Assembly: GCA_037134755.1 (NCBI GenBank)
Contig: JBAXLO010000051.1
Location: 1-24,610 of the forward strand
DNA length: 24,610 bases
Origin: JBAXLO01 sp037134755
GTDB taxonomy: Bacteria; Bacteroidota; Bacteroidia; Bacteroidales; JACABE01
Reading direction: 5' to 3'
Shown here: piece by piece, positions 16,591 through 24,385 of the stretch
How the letters are laid out: each line of letters begins with the position of its first letter
Numbering within the stretch: the first letter of the stretch is position 1
Made by a program: the position numbers and the translations under genes
Notes under the pieces: generated by a model
Told to the model about the DNA's origin: nothing
Seen by the model: the letters and a program-made list of their open reading frames with translations, nothing else
Database searches by the model: none

Positions 16591-18207
16591 TTAAAAAATA
16601 TAGTCTAAACGCAGATAATTACTATGATGTTCCCTTACAATCGTTTGCACAATTTCTTTGTTTGCTGCATTATCTTTTGTACTAATCAAAATGCGAATGC
16701 TGAAAGCCCTTAAAGCATCATATACGCTAAGCGTTCCTTCTGCACTGTCCTTTCTTCCATTAAAAGGGAATACATCCGGCCCACGTTGGCATTGAGCATT
16801 GATATTGATACGACCTACCTGGTTTGCAAGTTCATCAATTAAATGGCCAATCAATTTTGAGTTGGTCCCAAAAATACTTAGCTGTTGGCCAAAGTTTGAT
16901 TGAACAACATAATCAATCACCTCTTCAATATTCTTGTATGGAACGATCGGGACTACAGGTCCAAACTGTTCTTCTGAATACAGGCGCATTTTAGCATTTA
17001 CCGGATAAAGCACAGCAGGATAAAAGAAGGTATCATTCACTTCGCCTCCATTTTCATTGATCACTGAAGCACCAAAATGTTTGGCATCATTTACCAGATC
17101 GGTTAAATAGGCTGTTTTACCAGGCTCAGGTAAAGGGGTAATTTTAACATCCTTTTCCCAAGGCATTCCACATTTTAAATTTGCAACTCCTTCAGTAAAT
17201 TTTTTAATGAAAATATCTGCGATATCCTCATGAACAAAAATTATTTTTAATGCAGTGCATCGTTGTCCATTATAAGAAAGAGATCCAGCCAGGCTCTCAT
17301 TTACAGCAGTAGTAATGTCAGCATCTTGTAATACAATAGCAGGATTTTTTGCATCTAATCCAAGCACACTTCTTAGTCGATTTGGTTTGGGATGTAATTT
17401 CTTAATATCACTTGCGCCCTTGTTAGTTCCTATAAAAGCAAACACATCTACCTTTCCACTTTCCATTAAAACCCCCACTGTTTCTCTGCCTTTACCATAA
17501 ATGATATTAATTACCCCTTTAGGGAAACTATCTTTAAATACAGTAAGTAAAGGTTTTATAAAGAGCACTCCAAACTTTGCAGGTTTAAACACAACTGTAT
17601 TTCCCATAAGCAAAGCAGGAATTAATGTTGTAAAGGTTTCATTCAAAGGATAATTATATGGTCCCATACACAAGGCAACACCTAATGAAACACGTCTTTC
17701 CTGAGCAATAACACCTTCTTCATTCTCAAATTTCGAATTATCATGATCTAAGTTTTTTAATTCCTTGATGGTGTCTTCAATATAAATACAGGTTCGATCA
17801 AATTCTTTTTCACTATCAGGTAAATTTTTACCAATTTCCCACATCAACAGTTTAACAACTTCGGCCCTTTGCTTTTTCATTTCAACAAGAAATTTTTCAA
17901 CATGTGCAATTCTATTTGCAACACTCATCGTTGGCCACTCACCTGTTCCATTATTATAGGCAGCTACAGCTGCATCCAGCGCTTCTAAGGATTCCTTTTG
18001 AGTTAAAAGGGGTGTTGAGCCGATAATGTTCTTTTCTATTTTGGCTCCTGTATTAATTGATACTGGCGACACCACTTCATTCATAGGCCCTTCCCAATTG
18101 CGTAGTTCTCCATTTACAAGATATTCACGCTGTTCTATGAATTCGTTCAGATGCCATTCATTGGGTATTTGAGCTATTTTTGGAAAAATATTTTCAATTG
18201 TTTTCAT
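16591..18207 (-). CDS. GapN-like NADP-dependent aldehyde dehydrogenase
   Basis: A 538-residue cytosolic ALDH-superfamily enzyme. It most resembles non-phosphorylating glyceraldehyde-3-phosphate dehydrogenase (GapN), which makes 3-phosphoglycerate and NADPH. Motifs are GPYNYPLNE with oxyanion-hole Asn185, VVFKPAK with the cofactor lysine, FIGTNKGA, and SYNGQRCTALK with catalytic Cys317. In most ALDHs the general-base Glu lies in a LELGGK motif; here that stretch reads LGLDAKN (282-288), so Gly283 stands where Glu is expected. The start at 18207 is 48 bases after the porin gene stop, so the two are probably co-transcribed. A second copy of its last 46 codons lies at 14946-15093. Confidence 0.85.
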   Translation of the reverse strand: MKTIENIFPKIAQIPNEWHLNEFIEQREYLVNGELRNWEGPMNEVVSPVSINTGAKIEKNIIGSTPLLTQKESLEALDAAVAAYNNGTGEWPTMSVANRIAHVEKFLVEMKKQRAEVVKLLMWEIGKNLPDSEKEFDRTCIYIEDTIKELKNLDHDNSKFENEEGVIAQERRVSLGVALCMGPYNYPLNETFTTLIPALLMGNTVVFKPAKFGVLFIKPLLTVFKDSFPKGVINIIYGKGRETVGVLMESGKVDVFAFIGTNKGASDIKKLHPKPNRLRSVLGLDAKNPAIVLQDADITTAVNESLAGSLSYNGQRCTALKIIFVHEDIADIFIKKFTEGVANLKCGMPWEKDVKITPLPEPGKTAYLTDLVNDAKHFGASVINENGGEVNDTFFYPAVLYPVNAKMRLYSEEQFGPVVPIVPYKNIEEVIDYVVQSNFGQQLSIFGTNSKLIGHLIDELANQVGRININAQCQRGPDVFPFNGRKDSAEGTLSVYDALRAFSIRILISTKDNAANKEIVQTIVREHHSNYLRLDYIF

Positions 18208-18255
18208 GTTATACGTTTTTAGGATTTTTTAATTATATATAAATATGTACCTATT

Positions 18256-19638
18256 TTAAAATTTGAAAGTTGATTTAAAGGATAAATATGAAATGTCTTT
18301 CCCATTGCCAGTTGAAATAGGATATTTCCCAGCTTTGAAAAAAGAGGCATCGACAGAGAGGGTGAGGTTTTTTGTAATTTGATAATTTGATTCCAAAACA
18401 TAAAATTCACCTAATACTTTCTCTTTTGAGCTATAAATCAAATTGGGACTTGGTCTGTTTTGTACCATGCTGGGAGAATAAGTCCCATCCTGATCACTTT
18501 TTCTGGAAAGGAAAAATAATTGAACCAAAATATTTAGCTTTTGTATGGGATTAATTTTTATGTACGGATATAAACTAATCATATTAGTAGCTCCAATAGG
18601 TACTGCTAAACCATAAGCAGGTTTGGCATAAATTAAATTATATGTATTTAAATTTTGATCATTTCTATTTTTGTCACCCGATGCAACATTTGCAGCAAAA
18701 CCTAATATCAAAGATTTTTTAGGAACCAAAAGAAAATTTAAATCTGCCAAAATATTATATGCATTAATATTTAGATTATTGAATTTTCCAGATTGATATG
18801 ATCCTTCAAATTCAAAATTCATTCGTTTAAAATTAGAAAATAAACGAGCACCATAAGTTTGCCTGCTTTCATCTCCAGATTGATAATTATATTTTCTTAA
18901 TTTTGATTGAAAATCAATCAAATAATAATCAAATCCTATTTTACGATTTAAAATAAATTGTGTCCAGTAAATACCAAATAGCCCTTCTTTAAGACTTTCA
19001 TCATCAAAAATATATTGTTTTGAAATGACTTTTGAAACTGCAAAAAAGTCTAATGAACCGTTTTTAAATTCCTTTTTAATAACTACGCCGTCAAATGTAA
19101 GCCTAGTATTAGGCCCTTCGCGTACAGTAATTACGCGGTTATTGCCATAAAGAAGTTCTTGCCTTCCAAATCGAAATTTCCATTTTTTCAATTTCAATTC
19201 TGCAAATGCTTGATGAATACCTAATTGATTTTCATCTATTTCAGGTACAATAGGGTTATTATTAAATAAACGAAACGTATTATTAAGTTGAAAAAAGAAT
19301 CTAAAATTGTTACCAACTTCTAAATTCGCATGTATCATTAATCGATGTAATAGTTGGTTCGTTGAAATATCATGATAGCTAGTTGGAACATCCCCAAAAT
19401 TAATATTAGTCGAGTTCTGAAATTGTTCTCTTAATTCACCTCCAAAAGAAATATATGTTTTATTTCCTAATGAAAGATATTTGAAATTATCAAACCCTTT
19501 TTTAAGACTATCATTTTTCAAAAGTTTAAAATTATCATCATAGCGTAAAAGATTAATTTTATTTTGTGCTATCGTTGTTGTAAAAGTCATTGCAAATACA
19601 AAAGTCAACTTGCAAGATAATTGGAGTATTTTTTTCAT
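18256..19638 (-). CDS. Alginate-export-family outer-membrane porin
   Basis: A 460-residue beta-barrel protein with a signal peptide (MKKILQLSCKL, ending TTTIAQ, ~25 residues). The Alginate_exp (PF13372) signature is visible: YISFGGELREQFQNS (62-76), FRFGRQELLYGNNR, REGPNTRLTFDGV and QTYGARLFS. It ends in a strand with terminal Phe (FKSTFKF), typical for outer-membrane insertion. Family members are anion-selective porins, not only alginate exporters; no alginate synthesis genes are nearby. It is the first gene of a likely two-gene unit with the GapN-like dehydrogenase. A role in uptake of an acidic sugar or other metabolite is an inference. Confidence 0.85.
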   Translation of the reverse strand: MKKILQLSCKLTFVFAMTFTTTIAQNKINLLRYDDNFKLLKNDSLKKGFDNFKYLSLGNKTYISFGGELREQFQNSTNINFGDVPTSYHDISTNQLLHRLMIHANLEVGNNFRFFFQLNNTFRLFNNNPIVPEIDENQLGIHQAFAELKLKKWKFRFGRQELLYGNNRVITVREGPNTRLTFDGVVIKKEFKNGSLDFFAVSKVISKQYIFDDESLKEGLFGIYWTQFILNRKIGFDYYLIDFQSKLRKYNYQSGDESRQTYGARLFSNFKRMNFEFEGSYQSGKFNNLNINAYNILADLNFLLVPKKSLILGFAANVASGDKNRNDQNLNTYNLIYAKPAYGLAVPIGATNMISLYPYIKINPIQKLNILVQLFFLSRKSDQDGTYSPSMVQNRPSPNLIYSSKEKVLGEFYVLESNYQITKNLTLSVDASFFKAGKYPISTGNGKDISYLSFKSTFKF

Positions 19639-19701
19639 AAATTATTTTTAGTGCAGAATTCAAACCATGGGATGGAATTTTTAAATACCTACGCTTCATA
19701 T

Positions 19702-19739
19702 TAAAAAGCAGGCCATTATCATAATAAATAATGACCTGC
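19702..19739 (-). terminator. Intrinsic terminator after the SDR-like gene
   Basis: On the minus strand, GCAGGTCATTAT pairs with ATAATGGCCTGC (one T-G pair) across a seven- to eight-base loop and is followed by TTTTT. It lies 25 bases past the stop codon at 19765. Confidence 0.85.
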
Positions 19740-19764
19740 AGTATTATCAAACTTGGGGAGAATA

Positions 19765-20373
19765 TTAATATGGCTTTATAACTTGACCTGTATTTGCTCC
19801 GAATACACTTTTACGAAAACCAAACTCTAACTGTTGCATGGTTACTGGAATATCTCCAGGAAAATAAGGGAAATATTGTGGTGAATTTTCAATAACAGTA
19901 GGGCTCACTGCATTAATACGAATTCCATTTTCTAATTCAATTGCTGCTGCACGTACAAAACCTTCAACAGCACCATTCGCCGCAGATGCATTTGCAAAAT
20001 TTAATTGTGGTTCATGAGTTAAGGCTCCAGTAATTAAAGTAAATGACCCTTTTGGTGCAATATAATTTTGACCAATTAACACCAAATTAATCTGGCCCAT
20101 TAATTTACCTTCAATCCCTTTTCTAAACTCTTTGTCATTTAACTTTTTCCATGGCCCTACAAAAGTTGGACCTGCAGTACAAATAAGTGCATCAAATGGC
20201 CCTATTTGCTGATACATGTTTTCAATAGACTCAGTTGAGGTAATATCAACATCAATGTCTGCCCCTTTTGATGCAACCTTTATTACATCATGATCTTTTT
20301 CAAATGCGCTTACTAAATGTTTTCCCATTGTGCCTGTAGCACCAACGATAATAATTTTCATCTTCTTGTTCAT
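19765..20373 (-). CDS. Short SDR-like protein without the Tyr-Lys catalytic pair
   Basis: A 202-residue Rossmann protein. The cofactor motif is VGATGTMGKH (10-19), followed by DVDIT and ICTAGPTFVGPW. It aligns along its whole length with a short subgroup of SDR-like proteins: LMGQINLVLIGQNY, GSFTLITGALTHEP, then NASAANGAVEGFVRAAAIEL and INAVSPTV. Where classical SDRs carry YxxxK, this protein has no Tyr or Lys (ASAANGAVEGF), as I recall for the subgroup. It may be a nucleotide-binding or atypical reductase protein. Met5 is an alternative start. It is followed by a strong terminator and preceded by one, so it forms a single-gene unit. Confidence 0.85.
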   Translation of the reverse strand: MNKKMKIIIVGATGTMGKHLVSAFEKDHDVIKVASKGADIDVDITSTESIENMYQQIGPFDALICTAGPTFVGPWKKLNDKEFRKGIEGKLMGQINLVLIGQNYIAPKGSFTLITGALTHEPQLNFANASAANGAVEGFVRAAAIELENGIRINAVSPTVIENSPQYFPYFPGDIPVTMQQLEFGFRKSVFGANTGQVIKPY

Positions 20374-20396
20374 TTTTTCTTTTTTTAATGATACAA

Positions 20397-20404
20397 CAAA
20401 GGTA
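20397..20404 (-). promoter_or_regulatory. Candidate -7 element upstream of the SDR-like gene
   Basis: TACCTTTG on the minus strand fits TAnnTTTG and lies 24 bases before the start codon. No TTTG box is seen at the proper distance (the nearest TCTG is 17 bases away), so support is partial. Confidence 0.3.
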
Positions 20405-20524
20405 TTTTCAAGCGTTTATTTCAGATAGGACAATGATTTAGTTATATAGGATAAAAATGTGTTTAAACAAAAATTGAAAAACATTTCACTACTAGGATAT
20501 TTTGTTATTTATTAAAATAATTAA

Positions 20525-20556
20525 AATGCCCCTAGCTTTTTAAAGCTAAAGGCATT
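20525..20556 (-). terminator. Intrinsic terminator of the methyltransferase operon
   Basis: On the minus strand, AATGCCTTTAGCTT pairs with AAGCTAGGGGCATT (14 pairs, two G-U) around a short A/T loop, followed by TTAATTATTTT. It lies 34 bases past the methyltransferase stop and separates that operon from the SDR-like gene. Confidence 0.75.
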
Positions 20557-20589
20557 TATTAAAATATACTTAAGTAAAAAATATGTAGT

Positions 20590-21225
20590 TTATTTTTTCT
20601 TCGCAACAAATCTAATTACTGATCCTTTTCCAATATGAAACTTCCCTTCATTTAAATCTATTTCTTCTTCTTCCAAATAGAGAATTTCATAATTAATAAA
20701 ATCATGCAGAATTTCTTCTTTTGAGTAAAGCATTGCGATGTCTTTTGGCCCACCAACTTTAGGGTTAATACTATTTAGATGTATATGTTTTTTACTAAAC
20801 GCCTCAAGAATGATTAATCCGCCAGTTTTTAAAATTCCTGACAATTTGTTATGAAATATTGATTTTTTTTCTGCTGCAAAATGTGCGTAAACCAATCCAA
20901 TTGCGTCAAACGATAAATCATCAAAATGAAGCTGTTCAAAGTCACAAACAATATAATTAATACTTGTCTGTTTATCTTTTGCAAGCTCAAGTGCTTTAAT
21001 CTTCCCTTCTATACTTAAATCGAAAGAAGTTACAGTCCAACCAAGTTGTGCCGCGAATACACCATTTCGTCCTTCACCATCTGCAGGCATTAATAAGGTT
21101 TGGGGAGCATATTTTTGAATCCATTCTTTAAAAAACAAATTTGGTTCCTTTCCATAAACAAATTCAGTTTCTTTATATCGGTCATCCCACATATTTTTAT
21201 ATTCAGTATCCCATGAATTATTCAT
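20590..21225 (-). CDS. Class I SAM-dependent methyltransferase, TehB-like
   Basis: A 211-residue cytosolic methyltransferase. The N-terminal MWDDRYKETEFVYGKEPN (12-29) is the hallmark of the TehB/thiopurine-type group. SAM motif I reads LLMPADGEGRNGVFAAQLG (44-62), and the acidic residue binding the ribose is in SFDLS (Asp69). A later motif is CDFEQLHF, then LKTGGLIILEAF. Relatives methylate tellurite, thiols or small toxic molecules; the substrate is not certain. It starts 9 bases after the flavoprotein gene, is the last gene of the operon, and is followed by a terminator. The redox neighbour fits a detoxification unit. Confidence 0.9.
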   Translation of the reverse strand: MNNSWDTEYKNMWDDRYKETEFVYGKEPNLFFKEWIQKYAPQTLLMPADGEGRNGVFAAQLGWTVTSFDLSIEGKIKALELAKDKQTSINYIVCDFEQLHFDDLSFDAIGLVYAHFAAEKKSIFHNKLSGILKTGGLIILEAFSKKHIHLNSINPKVGGPKDIAMLYSKEEILHDFINYEILYLEEEEIDLNEGKFHIGKGSVIRFVAKKK

Positions 21226-21234
21226 AATGTATTA

Positions 21235-22143
21235 TTAAAATTCTTCTAAAATCATTTTTTTACTTGCAGTCATTCCAGCAATATTCCCCATTGCTACTGA
21301 ATTTGCTACTGAACGTAATTTAGTAGTATTATCACCACAAGCTAGTATCCCATTGATAGTTGTTTCTTGAAATGGATTAACTTTTATATACCCTTCTTCA
21401 GTTAAATCACATCCTAACATTTCCGGAATCTTACAATGCTGCTGAAATGAATTTCGAGAATATAAAGCATTCAAATAAAATGAAGAAAGATCACTGAAAA
21501 TAATTTTTTCAATTTTACCATCGGAATGAATAAACTTAGTAATCTTTTTTTCAATTATTGAAATTTGATGGTGTCTCAGTTTTTCCATTTGCTCAAATGT
21601 CAATGTAGATTTTCCATTTGTAAATAAAATTAACTTACTAGTCCAATTTGAAATAAGTGTGGTTAACTCAAATGCATTATCACCATTTCCTAGAATTCCA
21701 GTTATCTCATTTTTGACTTCATACCCATGGCAGTAAGGGCAATGAAGAACTGAAATACCCCAACATTTTTCGAATCCTTCTATGTTAGGCATAGCATCCT
21801 TAATCCCAGTAGCAAAAATCAACTTTTTGGCAGAATAAATATCGCCAGAAGATAATTCAATCTCAAACCCATTTTCAATTTTTTTCCCATTTATTGCCAA
21901 TCCATCTATAAAAGTAACTGTTGGGTACGCTTTAACTTGTGCTTTTGCTATGGCTGAAATTTCAGATGGGGATTTACCATCTTGAGTAAGAAAATTATGC
22001 GAATATGGGGTTTGAATATTACATGGCATACCATTATCTATTACTAAAACATGCTTCATTGCTCTACCTAATGTCATAGCAGCAGAAAGACCAGAATAAC
22101 TTCCTCCAATAATGATAATATCGAAACTATTATTAAATAACAT
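21235..22143 (-). CDS. Thioredoxin-reductase-like FAD/NAD(P) oxidoreductase
   Basis: A 302-residue flavoprotein. The FAD motif IIIGGSYSGLSAAMTLGR spans 10-27; a redox CxxC pair lies in HCPYCHGYE (Cys135, Cys138); the NADPH segment GILGNGDNAFEL spans 149-160; the C-terminal FAD contact is GILACGDNTT. Length and order match the low-molecular-weight thioredoxin reductase fold. The His before the first cysteine and the HGYE tail mark a subgroup often listed as NAD(P)/FAD-dependent oxidoreductases rather than the housekeeping TrxB. The partner protein is unknown. It sits between DUF4386 (45 bases) and the methyltransferase (9 bases) in one operon. Confidence 0.9.
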   Translation of the reverse strand: MLFNNSFDIIIIGGSYSGLSAAMTLGRAMKHVLVIDNGMPCNIQTPYSHNFLTQDGKSPSEISAIAKAQVKAYPTVTFIDGLAINGKKIENGFEIELSSGDIYSAKKLIFATGIKDAMPNIEGFEKCWGISVLHCPYCHGYEVKNEITGILGNGDNAFELTTLISNWTSKLILFTNGKSTLTFEQMEKLRHHQISIIEKKITKFIHSDGKIEKIIFSDLSSFYLNALYSRNSFQQHCKIPEMLGCDLTEEGYIKVNPFQETTINGILACGDNTTKLRSVANSVAMGNIAGMTASKKMILEEF

Positions 22144-22188
22144 AAGACTTTTTTAAAATATATTAATATAAAATTATTTGAGATTATT

Positions 22189-22887
22189 CTAAATTGTTAC
22201 TTCTAATGGTCTATATAATTTTTGGTGTAAATTAAATCCTTCTACAATTAACCACACTCCAATAAATAATTCCCAAACTCCTCCAGGTATCGTGTGGTAC
22301 AAATGCATATTATATCCAAGAATTTCAAAAACCGACCCAAAGAAAATAGTCAAATACCCGAATAAACCCCATAAAGAAATAAACTTTGGAACTAAATTGG
22401 CCTTATAAAGTATATAGCAAAGAAAAATTGAAGCTAATCCAACAAAGATCATGGCAATCTGGTATGCATATTCGTTAAGATTTAAATACAACCGGCTAAA
22501 AGATTGCAAAGCATTTCTAAATTGATAATCAGCAAGGGGATACTCTTTAGAAATTGAAAATTGAACTAAAATAAACAATACTTGAAGTGCAAGAAATGTT
22601 GCATTAATGATTCTAAAACTCAAATACCCATAAGCAAAACGCTCGTTATAGTTCTTCAAAATAGGGAACATTAATATTCCATGAGATGCGTCCCATACCG
22701 AAGTCATCAATAGAAAAATTGCACCTATTGTAAGCTTAAGACTATTTGAAGGAATCAAAGAAAGATAATCTGGTTGATTAAAAATTGATTGAATAAGTAT
22801 ATTTCCAAAAATACCAAACAACATACCAGCTAAATATAATACTCCAACTATTCTAGCAATTTTTTTTATCGGTTTAACTTTCCCCAT
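22189..22887 (-). CDS. DUF4386 family membrane protein
   Basis: A 232-residue integral membrane protein with about six hydrophobic segments (about 10-32, 50-65, 85-110, 140-162, 166-187, 205-220). The N-terminal KKIARIVGVLYLAGMLFGIFG and the middle FRIINATFLALQVLFIL are the recognisable DUF4386 features. The function of the family is not known. It lies 58 bases after the small membrane protein gene and 45 bases before the flavoprotein gene, so it is likely part of one transcript. Confidence 0.85.
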   Translation of the reverse strand: MGKVKPIKKIARIVGVLYLAGMLFGIFGNILIQSIFNQPDYLSLIPSNSLKLTIGAIFLLMTSVWDASHGILMFPILKNYNERFAYGYLSFRIINATFLALQVLFILVQFSISKEYPLADYQFRNALQSFSRLYLNLNEYAYQIAMIFVGLASIFLCYILYKANLVPKFISLWGLFGYLTIFFGSVFEILGYNMHLYHTIPGGVWELFIGVWLIVEGFNLHQKLYRPLEVTI

Positions 22888-22945
22888 GACATTTTATATT
22901 TAGTACCTTGTATTATTTAGTTTAATTTGATTAACTAAAATAATT

Positions 22946-23170
22946 TTACAACTTACTTTTTTTGGGCATTAATAATCCAACTACCATATCTAAAAATGGA
23001 AGTCCAACAAATACAATCCATGGCACTAATGAAATAGTTAGAAATAATGTTCTTTGATATAAAGGCAATTGTGCTAATTGTTTTCCAAACAAATAAAAAA
23101 ATAATGTGATTGAAGGATATATTACTACCCATATTCTTAATGCTGCTATCATTTTCATTTTTGTTTTCAT
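22946..23170 (-). CDS. Small membrane protein (74 aa)
   Basis: I cannot name this family. It has two clear hydrophobic helices: about 11-29 (IWVVIYPSITLFFYLFG) and 41-65 (LFLTISLVPWIVFVGLPFLD). The ends are basic (MKTKMKM and PKKSKL). It is the first gene after the AraC regulator and has a fitting -7 element 31 bases upstream. Another frame overlapping this stretch (22953-23384) is a shadow. It is likely real because its spacing and orientation fit the operon. Confidence 0.7.
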   Translation of the reverse strand: MKTKMKMIAALRIWVVIYPSITLFFYLFGKQLAQLPLYQRTLFLTISLVPWIVFVGLPFLDMVVGLLMPKKSKL

Positions 23171-23200
23171 ATAAGTTACTTTTTTGAATTATTGATTCAT

Positions 23201-23208
23201 CAAAAGTA
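23201..23208 (-). promoter_or_regulatory. Candidate -7 element of the small-membrane-protein operon
   Basis: TACTTTTG on the minus strand fits TAnnTTTG and lies 31 bases upstream of the start codon at 23170, between this gene and the AraC stop. The upstream TTTG box is only approximate (GTTG or CTTG about 14-17 bases further). It suggests the operon has its own promoter downstream of the regulator gene. Confidence 0.35.
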
Positions 23209-23256
23209 CTTTCGATTGTATGCAACAAGTAGGATAAAAATGGAGTTAAATAGGAC

Positions 23257-24120
23257 TTATTTAAAATTTTGACGGAACGCCTCAGGAGAATAACCTGTAT
23301 GTTTTTTGAAGAATCTGATAAAATAAGAAACATCCTCATGTCCAAGATCATCTGCAATTTGATTAACCAGATTAGAAGTTGCAAGTAAATTCCTTTTAGC
23401 TTCTAAAATCATATACTCATTTATTAAGTCTGATGCTGTTTTATTGAGTGTAGTTTTAGTAATCGCATTGAGCTGATAAGTTGAAAGATGTAGCATTTCT
23501 GCATATTTAGATACCTGCTTATATTCGAAAATATGAGTCTCAATTAAATCAACAAATTTCTCAAGTTGCAACTGTGAATATGAACTATGCTCATTTAAAG
23601 AACTATTTTTATTTTGACGATGTCTAACTAGTTCGATAAAGAAAATACTCATACTAGACTTAATTACTTCTAAATATCCTTCTTGTTTTTCTGAATCTTC
23701 TTGAAATATAAATGCTAATATTCCAAGTATTTTTTTTACTCTTTGTGCATCTAATTGACAAAGATTTTTAGTACTAGCCTTTTGTAATAATTGGCTAGAA
23801 GTCTTATCATTAGGGTAATAGAAATTCGAATTAAATTGCATTAGATAACCTGTACTTCCAGCACGTAAAGTAATTTGATGCACTTGCCCAGGTCGCATAA
23901 AAAAAATAGAATAATTACAAACCTTATATTCAATAAAGTCAATTTCATGAAATCCTGATCCCTTTTTTAAAAGTAAAATATAAAAAAAATCATGCCTATG
24001 GAGTTCCTGAATCAAATCTTCTCCATCAAGTAACTCATGAATACTTCTTATATTAAAGCTGCCAACTAAATTCGGTTCTTTGGGTTTTGATTTTATTTGC
24101 CTTATTGGTATTTTAGTCAT
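23257..24120 (-). CDS. AraC family transcriptional regulator
   Basis: A 287-residue regulator. The N-terminal half (about 20-150) is a cupin-like sensing domain (ELHRHDFFYILLLKKGSG, FMRPGQVHQI). The C-terminal AraC/XylS domain (about 185-286) has two helix-turn-helix units: STYQLNAITKTTLNKTASDLI and VNQIADDLGHEDVSYFIRFF, ending KKHTGYSPEAFRQ. It lies 86 bases upstream of the small membrane protein and is oriented the same way, so it is a good candidate for the regulator of that operon. The ligand is not known. Confidence 0.95.
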   Translation of the reverse strand: MTKIPIRQIKSKPKEPNLVGSFNIRSIHELLDGEDLIQELHRHDFFYILLLKKGSGFHEIDFIEYKVCNYSIFFMRPGQVHQITLRAGSTGYLMQFNSNFYYPNDKTSSQLLQKASTKNLCQLDAQRVKKILGILAFIFQEDSEKQEGYLEVIKSSMSIFFIELVRHRQNKNSSLNEHSSYSQLQLEKFVDLIETHIFEYKQVSKYAEMLHLSTYQLNAITKTTLNKTASDLINEYMILEAKRNLLATSNLVNQIADDLGHEDVSYFIRFFKKHTGYSPEAFRQNFK

Positions 24121-24385
24121 ACAACAATTTTAAGCTTAAAACAGCAATCAAAATATAATGAAATGTTTCTAAATATTTACCTACAACAAACCTAATCTAA
24201 GTCTTATAAGTTATAATTTTTTTTTGACGTAAGGCCTTATTTATTGTAGGAAAAGCAAGAACATACCCTTATTTCAGATGTAGCGCTTATTTAGTTAAGA
24301 AATAAAAGCCAAATTTATTAATGTCTGTCGGAACTAATGATGCTAATGCCGAAATTATATTGTCCAGACCTGCTTTTGCAAATCC
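24121..24385. other. Intergenic region, with an open in-frame tail after the hydrolase stop
   Basis: The right part (24290-24385) stays open in the hydrolase frame for 32 codons after its TAA, reading GFAKAGLDNIISALASLVPT and then DINKFGFYFLTK before the next stop at 24287-24289. It is more protein-like than typical AT-rich spacer, but I cannot assign it. The rest is the 5' region of the AraC gene, with no clear terminator. Confidence 0.4.

Noticed and set aside
18219..18410. Separate small minus-strand ORF
   Set aside because: It overlaps the 3' end of the porin gene in another frame and has no family features.
22953..23384. 143-residue minus-strand ORF
   Set aside because: It overlaps both the AraC gene and the small membrane protein in another frame, with odd composition; a shadow.
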